From the NCBI GenBank assembly GCA_013397435.1, contig VZRG01001036.1:118532-182531 (forward strand): DNA of 64,000 nt. The letters run 5' to 3'. The position numbers were made by a program, and so were the translations under genes. The notes below the pieces were generated by a model. That model made no database searches and was not told where the DNA came from. It was given only the letters and a program-made list of their open reading frames with translations. The DNA comes from Erythrocercus mccallii (lineage: Eukaryota; Chordata; Aves; Passeriformes; Dicruridae). Below, one piece after another: positions 36,639 to 49,800 of this stretch. Every line of letters starts with the position of its first letter. Position 1 is the first letter of the stretch.

Positions 36639-39600
36639 CTCTGCCAAGGAGCACTGCAGCTCTGGAGCCTTACACTGCTCCATGGGTGTTATTGCAGGAA
36701 AAGAAATACAAGAAGAAAACAAATATGAGCAAAAGACACAGAGAAGAGATGAGGGATGAAATAAATCCAAACCAAATATTCCAAAGGGTCAGGAGGCAAA
36801 GCAGCAGTTGAAAGCCTCACAGAGGTTAGTGGGCACAGGGCATTAGGGAGCTATTACACAGCAACACCCCTGCAGATTTTAATGCACCTACAACTTGACA
36901 GAACACTTTGCAAAAGCCATAATTGAAGAAAAATCATGAACAACTGCAAAACCTAGTACATCTTTAAATTCTCATAACCTTCTGTGGACAGACACCTAGA
37001 AACAGCATTGCTCTGATGGCATTTCCAGGAACAGGAGCATTCCTTGAGAGCTGCTGCTAGGAGAGAGCACCAGAAAGGGTTGAAGGGAGAGAGGTGATCT
37101 AGACTGTGGGATCCCTCAGGATTGTGTTTATTAACATCCCAGCAGGCCCTGGTGCTAGCTGTGTTTTGGGGTAGTTGACAGCCCCCAGAGAGGCCTAGAT
37201 CAGACCCCATCCATGCTCCCAGACTTGCTGCCTGCTCTGGCAGCACCCCAGTCACAGAGAGCCTGTCTGTACAAACCAACACCATGTAAATATTTTGTGG
37301 ATGAGGCAATTAAAACCTGGATGGAAAGAGGTTTAGTTGGACTTTGTGTCCAAAGGGGCTTTCCACTCCTCACCCTGTGCCTGAATTAAATAGCTCATTC
37401 CTTTGTTCATGTTGTCAGCCTGCCAGGTGGCAGAAGCCATTATCAGTAATGGTTTTCCCCAGTACAGCAGGGCAGTCTCTGGCTTACACATGACTTTGAA
37501 GAGCCCAAGGACAGAAAGCTCAGCACTGCACTGCCTGGCTGAGGGAGGCTTCAGCCAGGACTCCCCCTGCACCATGGGGCAGCCACAAATGATGCTCTGC
37601 CCAGTCCCATCTCACCATCACGGCAATTTCACCCAAGTCCATGCTGCCTTGTTTAATAGGCTCAAAATTATTTCCATCCCACACACTTTCCATCTCCTGA
37701 ACACACAGTCTCTCCCAGAAGTAGAGGAGACTGTTATTCTCCATTCTCTCCCTCTGTTCTCCTCAGCACAGCACAAAGTCCAGATGTGATTTATTGCATC
37801 TATCCATCACTAACCCCTCTGATGTCCCTTATCACACTGACAGGTGACATGCTGGCATGCTCCTAAAGCAAAGAAGTGCACACTGCCCATGACATGGTGG
37901 CACTTCCTGATTTACCCCCCCCCCGCTTTATACCAGGACCTTGGACACCTGGCAGCCTGACTTGCCTCTGTCTGGGCACTAAAGGAGTCCCAGGGTTAAA
38001 TCATTTTGCACAAGTCAGTGACAAACCAAGTGACTGTGTATAATGTTGTTTAAACCTTCAAGGCCCCTTTCTTTGTGCTCTTTTGCTTTGAGTTCCCTCC
38101 AAGGTTCCCAAATGCTCTGAGAAGGGAGGGATCCAGAGCTAGCAACCCCATGGAAATAAGTGCCCAGAGGGCAAAGTGAGGATGTGAATATATAAATATT
38201 TAACCAGGGGACACATTACTCCCTGTCCCTCACCCACGTCTGGCAATCATTACTGGGACCAAGCCACCCATGACCTGCAGAAAGAGGGCAGAAGGGGGTG
38301 AAACTCAGCCATCCCACACAGCAGCTCTGGAGCTCCCTACCCAGATAAGTGGGGCTTCAGCCCATCAGGACAGGACCTCATCCTGAAATCCTCCTTCCCC
38401 TCATTACCCTAGGTCATCTCAAGGCAGCAGCTCACTCCACTGTAGAACCTCTGGTTCAAGGCCCCACCTCCACTTGTAGGGTAATAATTAACCTGGAATT
38501 TTTTTCCCCACCTCTTCTTTTAAATGCTCAGACAGTAGTGAAAGTGAAACAGTGCTGAATTTTTCCAGAGATCAAACAGGTGAAGGTGCTGGAGCTCTTG
38601 GGCAGGTGCAGACAAGCCTTTTTTTTCCTACTTTTAACAGCCCTTTTCAGAGGGTAAAGGAGGATGGAGAGCAGCACCGTTCCCAGAGGGAGCCCCTCAG
38701 CCAGCACATGCGTGAGGGACAGTGCCCCAGTCAGCTGAGGTGGGTGAGCTGGCCTGGATCTCTGTCCTGCCGAGCTGCTCACCTGCCACTGCACCTGCAC
38801 TGCATTTCCTGTGGCACGGAGCTGCTCTCAGTTTCTGTGGATCACACCTGTGCTATCCCAGCTTGCTGTGGAGGGATCACTTCGATCACTACTGGGGTAT
38901 GTATTCCTTTCCTTTCTCATGGGCTCACACATTTTATTCCTTTTCCCTGGCTCTCTCCACCGTGTAGGTCACACCTTTGACCATTGCTGTTGCTCCACTC
39001 TGTCTGCAGAACCCCCAGGCAGAGTCTGAGCTGAAATCTCAACCTCCTTTCATTGAAATCCCTGGGTAGTGGCGTGCCCTCCTCTCTCCCCTCTGTCTGT
39101 TTGGGCTGTGATGGGTGAGCTCCTGAGCAAGGCAGTGAATGGTTAAATACTCCCTCCTGTGTGAGTGTGTGAGGCAGGGTTTGAGTTTCACCGGGTGAGC
39201 AGCTCAGCAAACCCATGGGAAGATGCCATCCCTGCAGTTCCCAGCCTGTGAAATAACCGTGCACAAGGAAGCAAAACTCTGACTGAGGAAGGATGAGATC
39301 TATTTCCAGAGTCTCGATATGTCTATTGACTGCAATCATTTTTCAGTCTCTGGCTTCTGTGTGCTGGACGGACCCAAGACAGGCAGCTCCTTTGTCAGCA
39401 ATGGCTGTTTCTAATAATCTTAACTATTCACTCAGCTACCTTAAACCTGGAGAAATGTGGCATTTTCCATCCACAGGGCACTGCAATGTACAATGGCTCA
39501 GTGAACAGGCTGTATCAGCTGGTGGTCTGATGGGAGCCCTTTGCAAGGGAGGGAAGACAAAACCTCTCTCCTCCCTCTTCCCAAACACCTGGGCCAGCCC

Positions 39601-40427
39601 TCAGGATGGGCAGAGGGGAGTTTGTCTGCAGCAGGGCAGGAGCTTAGCAAGTGCAGAGACTATGACTGCAGCCCAGCAGCACTGACAGAAGCACGTCTGC
39701 TGAAATCTGGAATCTCCTGCAGCATCCCCTGCAGCTTGTGCAGAGGTTTGTTTGACCTTGGAGATACCCATCCTTGGCATGTTGGGATGCAGTGCTCTGC
39801 AGAATGACTGATGTGAACCCTTCCTGCCTCGTACTGCCTGCTGTGCTGTAACCATGATGATTCAGAGTGCAGGCACAGCTGTGGCTTTGTTGGAAGGGGC
39901 TAGAGCAGAGCTCAGACACCTGCTGGGAACCACTCACCCCTGGGCCACCTCCAGCAGCAGCAGCTCAGGATTTGAGCAGGGTAGAAGTAGCAACAAAACC
40001 CAAAGTTGCCATATTCATATCAGAAAGTGGAAACAACCCAGTGAGATTCAGGAAGATTATTATTCCTGAATGGCTGGAAATCCACCTAGAAGAATTGAAA
40101 GTAAAACCATATCTGGTTACCCACTGAAACAGTATGTTTACACAGATTTCAGTATCTCTGACATCTCATGATTCCTTGGTGCTGGAAAAATGGTTGCCAC
40201 TTGCCTGGTTTATGGAGTTAAGTGAAGCTTTGCAGAGCACCAGGTTCAGGCCAGCATCTGCTGTCTGTGAGGAGAGAGATTGTTTCAGCAGCTACAGGCT
40301 ACAACATCTTGCTCTGTCCTTGTATTTAGGCACAGGAAAGGAAAGGGCAAGATTTCCAGTCCAGGACTGACTTTGGAGACACAGTAATACCCTGTTAACC
40401 CTAATTCTGCTGTTTTATGCATTTCAG
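36639..40427. other. Upstream flank or 5' intron of EXOC3L4
   Basis: From the LTR to the acceptor at 40427. A C-run lies at about 37915-37924. No coding exon recognised. If transcription starts at the CpG island, all this is intron. Confidence 0.55.
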
Positions 40428-40484
40428 TGATTGCCGTCAACCTGTTTGGTAAATCTCCTGTTGAAAGATAAGATAAATAGAAAT
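40428..40484 (+). other. EXOC3L4: 5' UTR part of the first coding exon
   Basis: A pyrimidine-containing acceptor (TTTTATGCATTTCAG) ends at 40427, so this exon appears to be spliced to at least one upstream non-coding exon. An in-frame TGA occupies the first three bases (40428-40430), which rules out extending the coding frame upstream inside this exon. The upstream exon and the transcription start were not located. Confidence 0.55.
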
Positions 40485-40818
40485 ATGGAGCTAGATACAA
40501 GGAGTGTGACCTCAGAACCAGCCTCTCCAATGAACAGTCCAGGGGAGGAAAAGATGGAGGTCACTTCTGAACTGAGCAGCTCAGATTCACAGAGCAGGGA
40601 CAGTGGGTTCTTTGAAAGAGGTATTAAAACAATGCTCAGCATCCGGAAATCAAAACAAAGTCTGAAAAAAGAGAGAGGGAAGGAAGATACTGGCACTTGG
40701 AATGCAAAAAGACTTCTGAGAACACTCAGGAGCTACGAGGAGAACAAACCCACAACCTGTAATGTCATGGAGAAGGTTGGTGAACTATGTGAGCCCATTG
40801 AAGCAAAACCTCTTTCAG
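40485..40818 (+). CDS. EXOC3L4: EXOC3L4 coding exon 1 (residues 1-111 plus 1 nt)
   Basis: The start ATG at 40485 has A at -3 and G at +4, a strong Kozak context, with an in-frame TGA 57 bases upstream. The segment is rich in Ser, Glu and Lys with no hydrophobic core, so it is probably a disordered N-terminal extension. A basic stretch (RKSKQSLKKERGK) lies near residues 62-74. The donor is TTTCAG|GTAAGA; the exon ends with one base (G) of a split codon completed as GTC (Val) by the next exon. Confidence 0.85.
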
Positions 40819-43800
40819 GTAAGACACAAAACCACCAGTGCCATTTTCTTGCAGGATAAATGTAACATTATTTTACAGTGTGCAAGGCTTGGGCCCAACA
40901 GAGATGCTAAAGAACCAGGCATCCCTTCACATGGGGGAGATAACTGCACTCCTTGCATGGACTCATTGGGTGTTACCTGGCCCAGCCAGGACAAGGTTCT
41001 GTCACTGAATATGCTGCTCTGTGGCCTCCTCTGCTTTAGTTTAGCCATATCAGCAGCCTGACAATCTGTCAGTGTGATATTGCCCATCACACCTATCAGT
41101 CACCAAGCTGCTGAGCACAGTTTGGGAACTGCTGGTCTGACGATACCTACAAGTGCAGTGTGCTATTGCCTGCATTGCTGTCCCAGACAATGTCTGCTCT
41201 TCAGCTCTCAGACTGATGGTCCTCCAACTGTGCTCTGTAGGGTGCTGCAAGGCCTAGAGGGGAAGAAAGATGGTTTGGCTATGATCTGGTTTGGAAGCTC
41301 CACTTTGGTTCCCAGTCTTAGAGATTGTCTTGCAAAGAGACTTCCACAGATATTTTGCTCTCTTGCATTGACTTTCCACCTGTCCTCACAACAGCAGTGC
41401 TGCAAGTATTTGCTTTTTGTCTTCCTCAGGCTGGTCACTCTCATATGTTTTGTCAGCGTTTTATAGATAGGTTGAAAAATTGTCAGACAAGTTGTAACAA
41501 TTCACTTTGGCATAGCTCTCACCTTTCCCCAGGTGTGAGCAGACTGCAATGACTTTGATCATGGTTTGAGCACTGCTGTCCTCCACCTTCTCAAGGCAGA
41601 GGTGCTACAATGCATTCACCTGGAGACAGAAACAACATGACTTGGCCTTTCCTCAGTCTAAATTTCTAGAAAGAAATTCTTGGTGCACTGCCTAGGGTGC
41701 CACAGAGATCAGATGAATGGGCTGACACTCCCTGATTCTGCCTATAATGTGCTCTACTGTGCTGGGAAGTGATTTACATTGATACATTGTGAGTTTGGTA
41801 AGCTGGATCTGAGCCCATCTCATAAACTTTGCTAGTCTGATCTCCAACGGTCATAGATGAGGAATGGCAGGAAATGTTATCACAAGCTTTCTGATCTCCT
41901 GAAGTAAACAAGCTGAGAAATTGCATGAATAAAGTCCATTCTCTGCCCAATAGCTTGTGTTTGGCCTGGACTAGAGCAGCTCTGTTGGAAATACATCCCA
42001 TTCTGGGATAATATGGCAAGTGATGGAGATTACACCACGTGCACCATTAAGCTGTATAATAGTTAATTGCCTTTCAATTGTCTTCCTTCAACCACCAGCT
42101 GGCTGATCTTGTATTGCTGAATTAAAGATCCATTTAGCACCCAACATCACCTCCCTGAATAATTATCTTAGATGGTGATTAAATGGTGTTTTCTCACTTT
42201 GATAAACAGAACAGAATGTATTCCTCTAGTGTCTCACTGCAAGCATTTGTGTAAACACAGGTTTTATATTAATTTATCTAGAAGAGACTAAGTTAATTGG
42301 TAGAATTTCCCTCCCTTCTGAATGCAGAAGCAACTGTAGCACCATATATGCAATCAAAGATCTATGTGTTCTGTGACGCGTCAATAGTTTGGTTATTTGG
42401 CATATTTTTGTCTTCATACAGATACTGTTATGCTATAGAGATTACTTGGTACATATGGTATAAAACCTGTGTGCAGACAAGCCTAAGGGCAGAAATTATG
42501 TGCTATGAACCAGTCCTTCTTTGAATGCTCTCCAATTTTTCCATACCATTTTGTATGTGTATGTCCCAGAAGCACATGCCTAAAGGATACACATGCCTAA
42601 AGGATACCCTTTCCCTTCTCTTTAATATTTTTCTTATGCCCAAGGTCAGAGTGAGATCTGTTCAGAGCATCTGTTACAATGCTGGAGACGGTGAAAGTTT
42701 CCTGGGTCTCTCAAAAGCTAACAGTACTCTTGGATCTCCTCAACACATGGCAAATATTTCCTATCTTAATGGCAAATGGACAGTGATTTTTTTCAGAAGC
42801 AAGATTTTGCAAAACAAATGGGAAACTCAGTAGACCTCGGCCACTTGAGAGTAGCAGTACTGGGTCACTTCTCCCAGCCAACACCAGCCAGTTCTGGCAG
42901 TGAGTGACAAAAGCAAAGGAGGTGGAGAAAACCCATGTGAGACCTGAGCATGAGGAGCACTACAAATCCACAGGTTTAGATACCCCTACAACGCCCATAC
43001 CTCCCCAAACCACTAAGAGACAGTAGTGCTCAGTGCTTAGGAAAAAAGCATCACTGGTGTGAGGCTGTGCTTGGCACCTGACTGTGGGCTTACATACAGG
43101 AGGCTCTCTCAGGGCCCTGGTATCCCTGAGGACATGCTTGTGGGTAGGCTGGGACAGAAATACCATGGAGGCAGATATCTGAGCCAAGAGCTCAGGACAG
43201 CCAAAGGGGTCTGTCCTGCTGTGCTCCCTCCCACTACCCCAGCCAGAACCCTGGGCGCTCTCCCTGCCCTCTTGGGCAGCACACTGAAATGCACTTTCAG
43301 CCAGAGATGCCTGAGCTGGGCTACACCACCATGGCCAACACAGCAGCAGAGCTGTGCTGAGCACAGTAGTATGCAGGGAAACAAGGACATCCATGGCAAA
43401 GGAAATCCTGCTGGTTTGGTATATCCTGAACCGTTCCTGCTGCCAGTTCCACCTCATCTTCACACCAGCAGAAGGGCAGAGCCAGAGGCAGTTTGATGCA
43501 GCCTGAGTCTCCAGTGTCCCCCTGTTAAGCCTCACCAGCCATTGCTTGAGGCTTTCCTGCAGGGTTATCAACAGGTTTTTTGATATTTCCTATCCCTGTA
43601 ACCAGCTGTTTAGAGTTGTGGCTCAATTTGCAGTGATTGCTTTCCCGCTGTTTTCCTCTCCTGTGTCAAACAGGAGCTGGAGAGATCAGGGAGGCCAGGG
43701 GCAGTCTCAGAGGCATGGCTGGGACCTGACTACTCTGAACAGCCCCCTGCAAGACTTCTTGTTGGGCATCTTGTCCTGTTACCTACTTGTCAATGGCCTA

Positions 43801-46800
43801 ATGCCTGCTTTGTCCCAACCCCTTCCCCCCTGTTTCTGCAGTCATGGAAATCAATGAACTTATTCAGAAAAGACAACTTTTGGAAGCATTTGCAAGTATC
43901 AAGTTAATGGAAGATGAGACTATCTCTGAACGGGATTTGGAGAAATACAGTGATAACCCCCAGGAGTTTGTACGGAAATCCAAGGATGTGGATTTGCTTT
44001 ATAACTCCATGACAAATGCAATCCAGTCCATAGTGGAGGGCACACTGGAGGATCCCACTTTACAGCATAGCATGCTGACCTCCGTGGTGACTTTAATTGC
44101 TCGTGAAGAAGCAGCTCATCCCAACACAGACAGTGCTGCTTGTCCTGGGTCAGATTTGCTCGGCAGGCCCAGAAAGTGGAGGGAGCAATGGAGGAAAGCT
44201 ATCAATGAGAGTGCAAGAAAAAGAGTCCTGAAGGCACCCATGGCATCAAGGGAAGAAGGAAGTTCTTGGCTTGATCTCCATTTACATTACCTCCAGGAAC
44301 ACTTGAGGGAAGATTTATTGAAAATCAAGTCATCAGTAAAAATATGTTATCCAGAGGAGTACCAGGTGTGTGACACATATGTGGAAGCTTTTCACAATGC
44401 CATTGCTTCGCATTTGCAAGAACTTTCCCAGGGACCACTGGACTTCCATGAGCTCTACATCTTGCTTGACTGGATGGCCAACACCTACCACAGGTGAGCT
44501 GCTGTGTTTGTCACAGCGCCTCTGCCTCCTCCAGGGAGCCATGGGGCTGTGGGGTACTCCAAAAGCAGCAAGCCATTCTCAGTTTTCCAAGCAAGCAAGC
44601 AAGTTACAGTGACTACAGTGGAGCCAGATAGCAAATCTGTTAATAGGTGGAGACAATGGTCTGTGGATAAGGCAGTTGCTGCTTTTTATATATCTACATC
44701 ACTCCATTTTCCCCTCCCTCTCCCACTTGCTGTTACCACATGCCAGGAAGCTCCTCCCTGCTTTTGATAAACCTGCTGTAATAAACCTGTTCCTTTCTGC
44801 ATATATTTTACAAGATCCAACAGCTGTTCAATAACTTTTCCAGGCACAGATATGGGTGTGTGAGGGAGGTCTTCCTCCTGTTTAATTAAAATTGTGATGC
44901 ATTTGGAAATGGGCCATGTTAACCCCCATGCATGGAGTCAGAGTCCTCTTAAAAAAGAGTCAAGACATCATTGAAGGTAATTAGACACATGAAAACAAAG
45001 GCTCTGTCTCAGATGTATCTGCTGGTTGAATGGGAGGAGTTTAAGACATAGCTCCTTGCAGTTCAAGGATTTGGAAAATAAGCATGTGAAAACAGTTATG
45101 TCAAAGCAAAACTGTGTCTGTCCTGGGTAGCTGGTCTCCAGGTATGGCCTGAACCAGATGTTCAAGGAAGGGACAAACACAGACCCATTGGCAGCCCTCA
45201 AATAAAACAAAGAAGGAGTGAAGGCAGGAGTACCAGCACTGAGCCAGCAGTGGGTTAAAATGGTCAGAAAGGGGGTAGCCACAGAGCAGGGCAAGCAGCA
45301 GTACACTGTGGCCCAGAACACCCCTAGGCCGAGGTAGCTTTTGGGTAAGAAACATTCGCACGTGGTCTTTGCTTTGAACAGCCCTAAACAGGTTTCTTCT
45401 GTGAACTTACTCAGTTACTCTTAAAACCCCACTTAGAGTGTGGTGATCATGATGATGTACGTAACCTCATCAGCAACACAAATCCCTGCAGATCTCATCT
45501 GAAGGGAAATTCCTGCATGGCCCCACCCTGGCATTGCAGGAGAGCAGGGAAAGAAACAAGCTTCAGCAGACAGGTTCTCTACCAAAGAAAAGTGGCCCTG
45601 CCATATTTCTCTAAATTGCTGTGAAAGGGTTTATTGAGAGTTTGCAGTTGTTTTGGGCACTGCTTGCAATCACCTTGCTGTTCTGGGCTATTTCCATTTG
45701 ATTTTCCCATCCAAAAAAACTTCATTGTCTCTTGGAATAAATAATCAAAAAAGAAGATATTGACTGACCCAAACTCATTAGAGATGTTACAATTCAAAAA
45801 AAAATGGAGAAAAAAAAAGGTGGGAATAAGCCCCTTGAGTATACATTTGAGACTGTCCTTTCAGTTATGGTGGAGAGTCCATATTTCTATGTTGTCCTTT
45901 AGAATGAGCAGCAGGCTCTGGCAGCAGCTGGGTTGTGCAATGCTTCTCGTGTGGAAATGTTCCTTTCTGGGAAATCTGAACCATGACCATGGAAGCATTG
46001 ACTCCAGGGCACTATCAGCAGGCTGAACTTATTTTCTGCTGAGCAGTCACTCTGCAGCAGCCTGACCTTGTACATTACAGTCTTCACTTGTATCTGAACC
46101 TAACTGTGGGCACAGTGCTGGTGTGGCAATGGGAACCCGTTTTGGTGGCTGAGCAAATGTGCAGGCTGTGTGTAGGACCTTGCAGCCGTGTTCCCAGATT
46201 AACAAGATGACAGCTCAAAACTTAGGCCTTGCTTTCATCAAGAACATGAATATTTTCTTCTTTCTCTTTTCCACCTTCACTGCCCTGCAAGATGCAGTGC
46301 CTCCACAGTCTGTGGCAGGTTGCAAGAGTAGCACATTCAATTGTACAGGCTAATGACATTTTTCCTGCCCCAGAGAGAGGAACACAGGCACTCCCTCCCT
46401 TCCCCTGCTTCTGTGCTAATCAGCTGGCCTGATTACATGTCAGTCCAGAGGAAACTGAGCAGCAAAGTCACGTGTCAGCTGAGCCCTCTTTGGAGGCAGA
46501 CTCTGAAGCTGCACGTCCACCCACCGCTTCCATCTGCAGAGGAACATGGCTCGTGTCCCAGGCATGGGAGTGCCTTCCATGTCCTGCTCTGCCACCTCCC
46601 CTGGATCAGGATAATGCACAGAGACAAATCACAGGCTGACATGAGCTGTGATGTGACACCACAGAGGAGGCAGGGAGATGGGCTAACTCCAAAGCGACGC
46701 GCTACTACAGGAATTACCCTGAAAGGCATTTTGCAAGCTTCTAGTCAAATGAATCAGCTTCATGTTGATTATTTTAAAAAGTAAATTCTCACAGCACTTT

Positions 46801-49800
46801 TCATGTCCAAACAACTCACAAGTCTCATGATTTCTGAAGTGGGCTGGAACTTTAGATCATTTTGGGTTTGAATAATTAGGATTTTGAATAGAAAGGAAAA
46901 ATTTTCTTGTTAAACCTTGAAAACAAGCATCACAATTTAAGCTTTAAGTATATTTCTCATGGCTTAATAATTATGTAGCTCATGCTGCATGAATATTCCA
47001 TCAGTTTATTCACACTCTGAGGCATTATAATTTGTTCATTTGATTCTTTCCAGTGAACACTTTCTGGGTCATCCCGAGCTCAAACCAGAGGTTAAGACAG
47101 AAAACCTGTCCTTGCTGTTAACACCAGCTGATTGGGATAAACTGGAAAACGACTACATTACTTCTGCAAAGGTGAGCTTTGACCTAGTCCCCACATGTCT
47201 CCTAGGGAAGGTACAGGAGCCCCAGCCTCCCAGACAGAGATCTTGGATGACTGCATTGTGGTTTCCAGCCCCACCAGGTGCTGAGTCCTACTGGCCCCAT
47301 ACAGAGTACAGCCTGTACTCTAAAGCAAAAAATTCCTGAATACCACCTTGGGGACCAACAGGAGCCGACAGGACTGCACCAGACCCAGTCAGTATGGCAG
47401 ACACTTACTGAAAGGTCATAGATGAGCTTCAGCAGATTGTACGCGCTGCAAAGTTAGGGGCAAAGGCATTTTAGCAGCTACTGTCACTGTGTGGGATCTC
47501 CTCCAGCACGTCTGATGTTTGCTGTTGGCAGACTTTGGGCATCTCACTAGAGGACATACTCATGGTCTGTGTCCTCTGATGAAGCCATTTCCCAGTTGTC
47601 TTTCTGCAGTCCTTGTCTGGCACGCTGTGTAAGGCTTTCCTGGCTCTTTGCTGGGCTCAGACATTTTCTTGCAAATCATTTCCAATTCGGGGCACAGCTC
47701 AAGGTGAGCTCAAGGTACCCAGATGAATGAAATCAGTATTGCTCCACCGTTCTGGTGAAAGATCACTTTGTTTCACCAAGCAACAAGATTGATTTATCAG
47801 CCAGGACTGAACAGTGCTGCTGCTTACCTGACTGGCTGGACCCTGGAAAGGACTGGTTTGATCTTTAATCCTGACCCAGTGCATTCCATGTGCTGGAGGA
47901 CTTTGCAATCAAACAAACAGTTTCCCTGCCAGGAGAATGACTTTCCTTTGATTTGGGAGTACCTTGCTCACACATAACACAGCTCCTGATTTCTCCTGAG
48001 GTCTGGAGCAAGGCCTGTGACTCTGTTCACCTTTTTATCTGTGAGTGGTGGCCACACCCACATGCTGATGGAGCAAAATGCAGCAAGGTGCTGTACTCGT
48101 GTTTGCTTCATTAGCCTGACCTGCATGTTTCCTTCCTATGTTTAACATTTAGGGGGAAATCAACAGTTATTTTGGAAAGATCCTGAGACTAGAGGTCAAG
48201 GAGAAGTGGGAGAAGGAAGTTCATTCAGGAGAGACAGAAAACCTCTACCACGCCTCACTCTCTTTTGATATTCAAACGGTATTTAATTAGCTGGGGGAAA
48301 GGGGGGGGTGTCTCTGTGGCTCCAGGGAATCTGGATCGTTTCCTTCTGGGGTGGAGGTACCGCCTCCTGCGATAATTTATGTAAGTCACACACTGGTAGA
48401 ATACATTAGAGCAGAAAATGCCGTTTATTACAACTTTTAGCTCTCCTGCTTGCCTTCTAGCTGCAAATTAAACCTGCTGTCAATTGTGTCAGCAACATAA
48501 TAGGCAACTGATTTTAAAGTACCTAAACCTCTTTGATTAGGAAGAAGAAAGAGAATTGGAAAAAAGGTGGAAAGAAAAGGTTTCTTTGAAAAAAACCTTT
48601 GGCTTAAAGAGCAACTTTGTCCCAGGGCTGTGGAAGCTGGGGAAAGGCTGTAGGCAGTGACAGCCACTCCAATTTAAACAGTACAAAAAACAAAAGCCCC
48701 TACTAGCTTTAGGGACTACAGGGTAATAAAGGCAGGATTAATTCTCATCACTCAATTGGTTGAGTCACTTCAATTAAATAATACTAACAGAAAAAGAGAG
48801 GGAGAGAGAAAGAAAGAAAGAAAATCAAAGAGTTTTGCCTGCTGATGTGACTCTTTTTCCATAGAGGAATATTACACATGATACGATCACAGGGAAGGCA
48901 GGTCTGAATTGATTTAGCAGATGGATAGGATGCCATGGGAAGTACCAGAGTAGGACTGCAGCACACCTCAGTCCTGAAGTGTAGCTGGGGTTGTGGGAAT
49001 GGGAATCTGGGAGGAGTTCCAGTGCAAACAAGAGTTCAGGGTGATGCCTGACCCTCTGTGCTGCCCTGGTATCACTCCTGAGAAGGGGGCTTGTGTGGGC
49101 CCTCAGGGATGGGGCTTATAGTCACCCTTATCATGGGGTCATACACGGGGACAGATCAGTTCCCCTTGGGCTTTGTGTTGGGGGTTGATCCCTCCAGCAG
49201 TTACCCCCAAAGAGGAGGATCACACCAAGACAACACCGCCTCTAACTCACACTCAACCAACAGAAGGGCATGAGGCTACTAGGGGTGAATGATTACATCA
49301 CAAATCATTTGGTGCTTCTTGGCCCATTCTGCATTATAATTTTCTAAACTGACAGAGATTAATGCAAACCTCCTGGCAACAAACTGGCTGTTTGCCCCTT
49401 TGCTAGGTGAGCCATTCCTATTGACTAAAGCTGCGTGAGATCCTTGTGAAGGATATTTCACCAGTGCTTGTTCCACTCACTGGAGTTTCTTCATTCCCTT
49501 TTCTAGATCTTCGGGCAGCATGTGAAGTTATCTAGAGATATCAGCAGAAGCCTGGAAACAAAAATGCTTGAGTTGTGCATGGCAGAGCTGCTCGAATTCA
49601 TACCAAGGTCATCACTGCTCTGGGCAGCACTTTCTTTTTAAATGAGTCCCACACTGGTAAAAAAACTGGGAAAAGGTCCAGGCACTGGACCAGACACTGG
49701 CACTGAGCAGGTACAAGGCTACTCCTGGGAGAATCAGGGATCACAATGAGTCCAGTAATAAGCAAGCTGCAAAACAAGGGAGTCATAAACAGAGCCAGGT

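Noticed and set aside
42960..43571. 203-codon minus-strand frame in intron 1
   Set aside because: Overlapped by a 145-codon plus-strand frame, no recognisable motif, and inside the intron of an opposite-strand gene.
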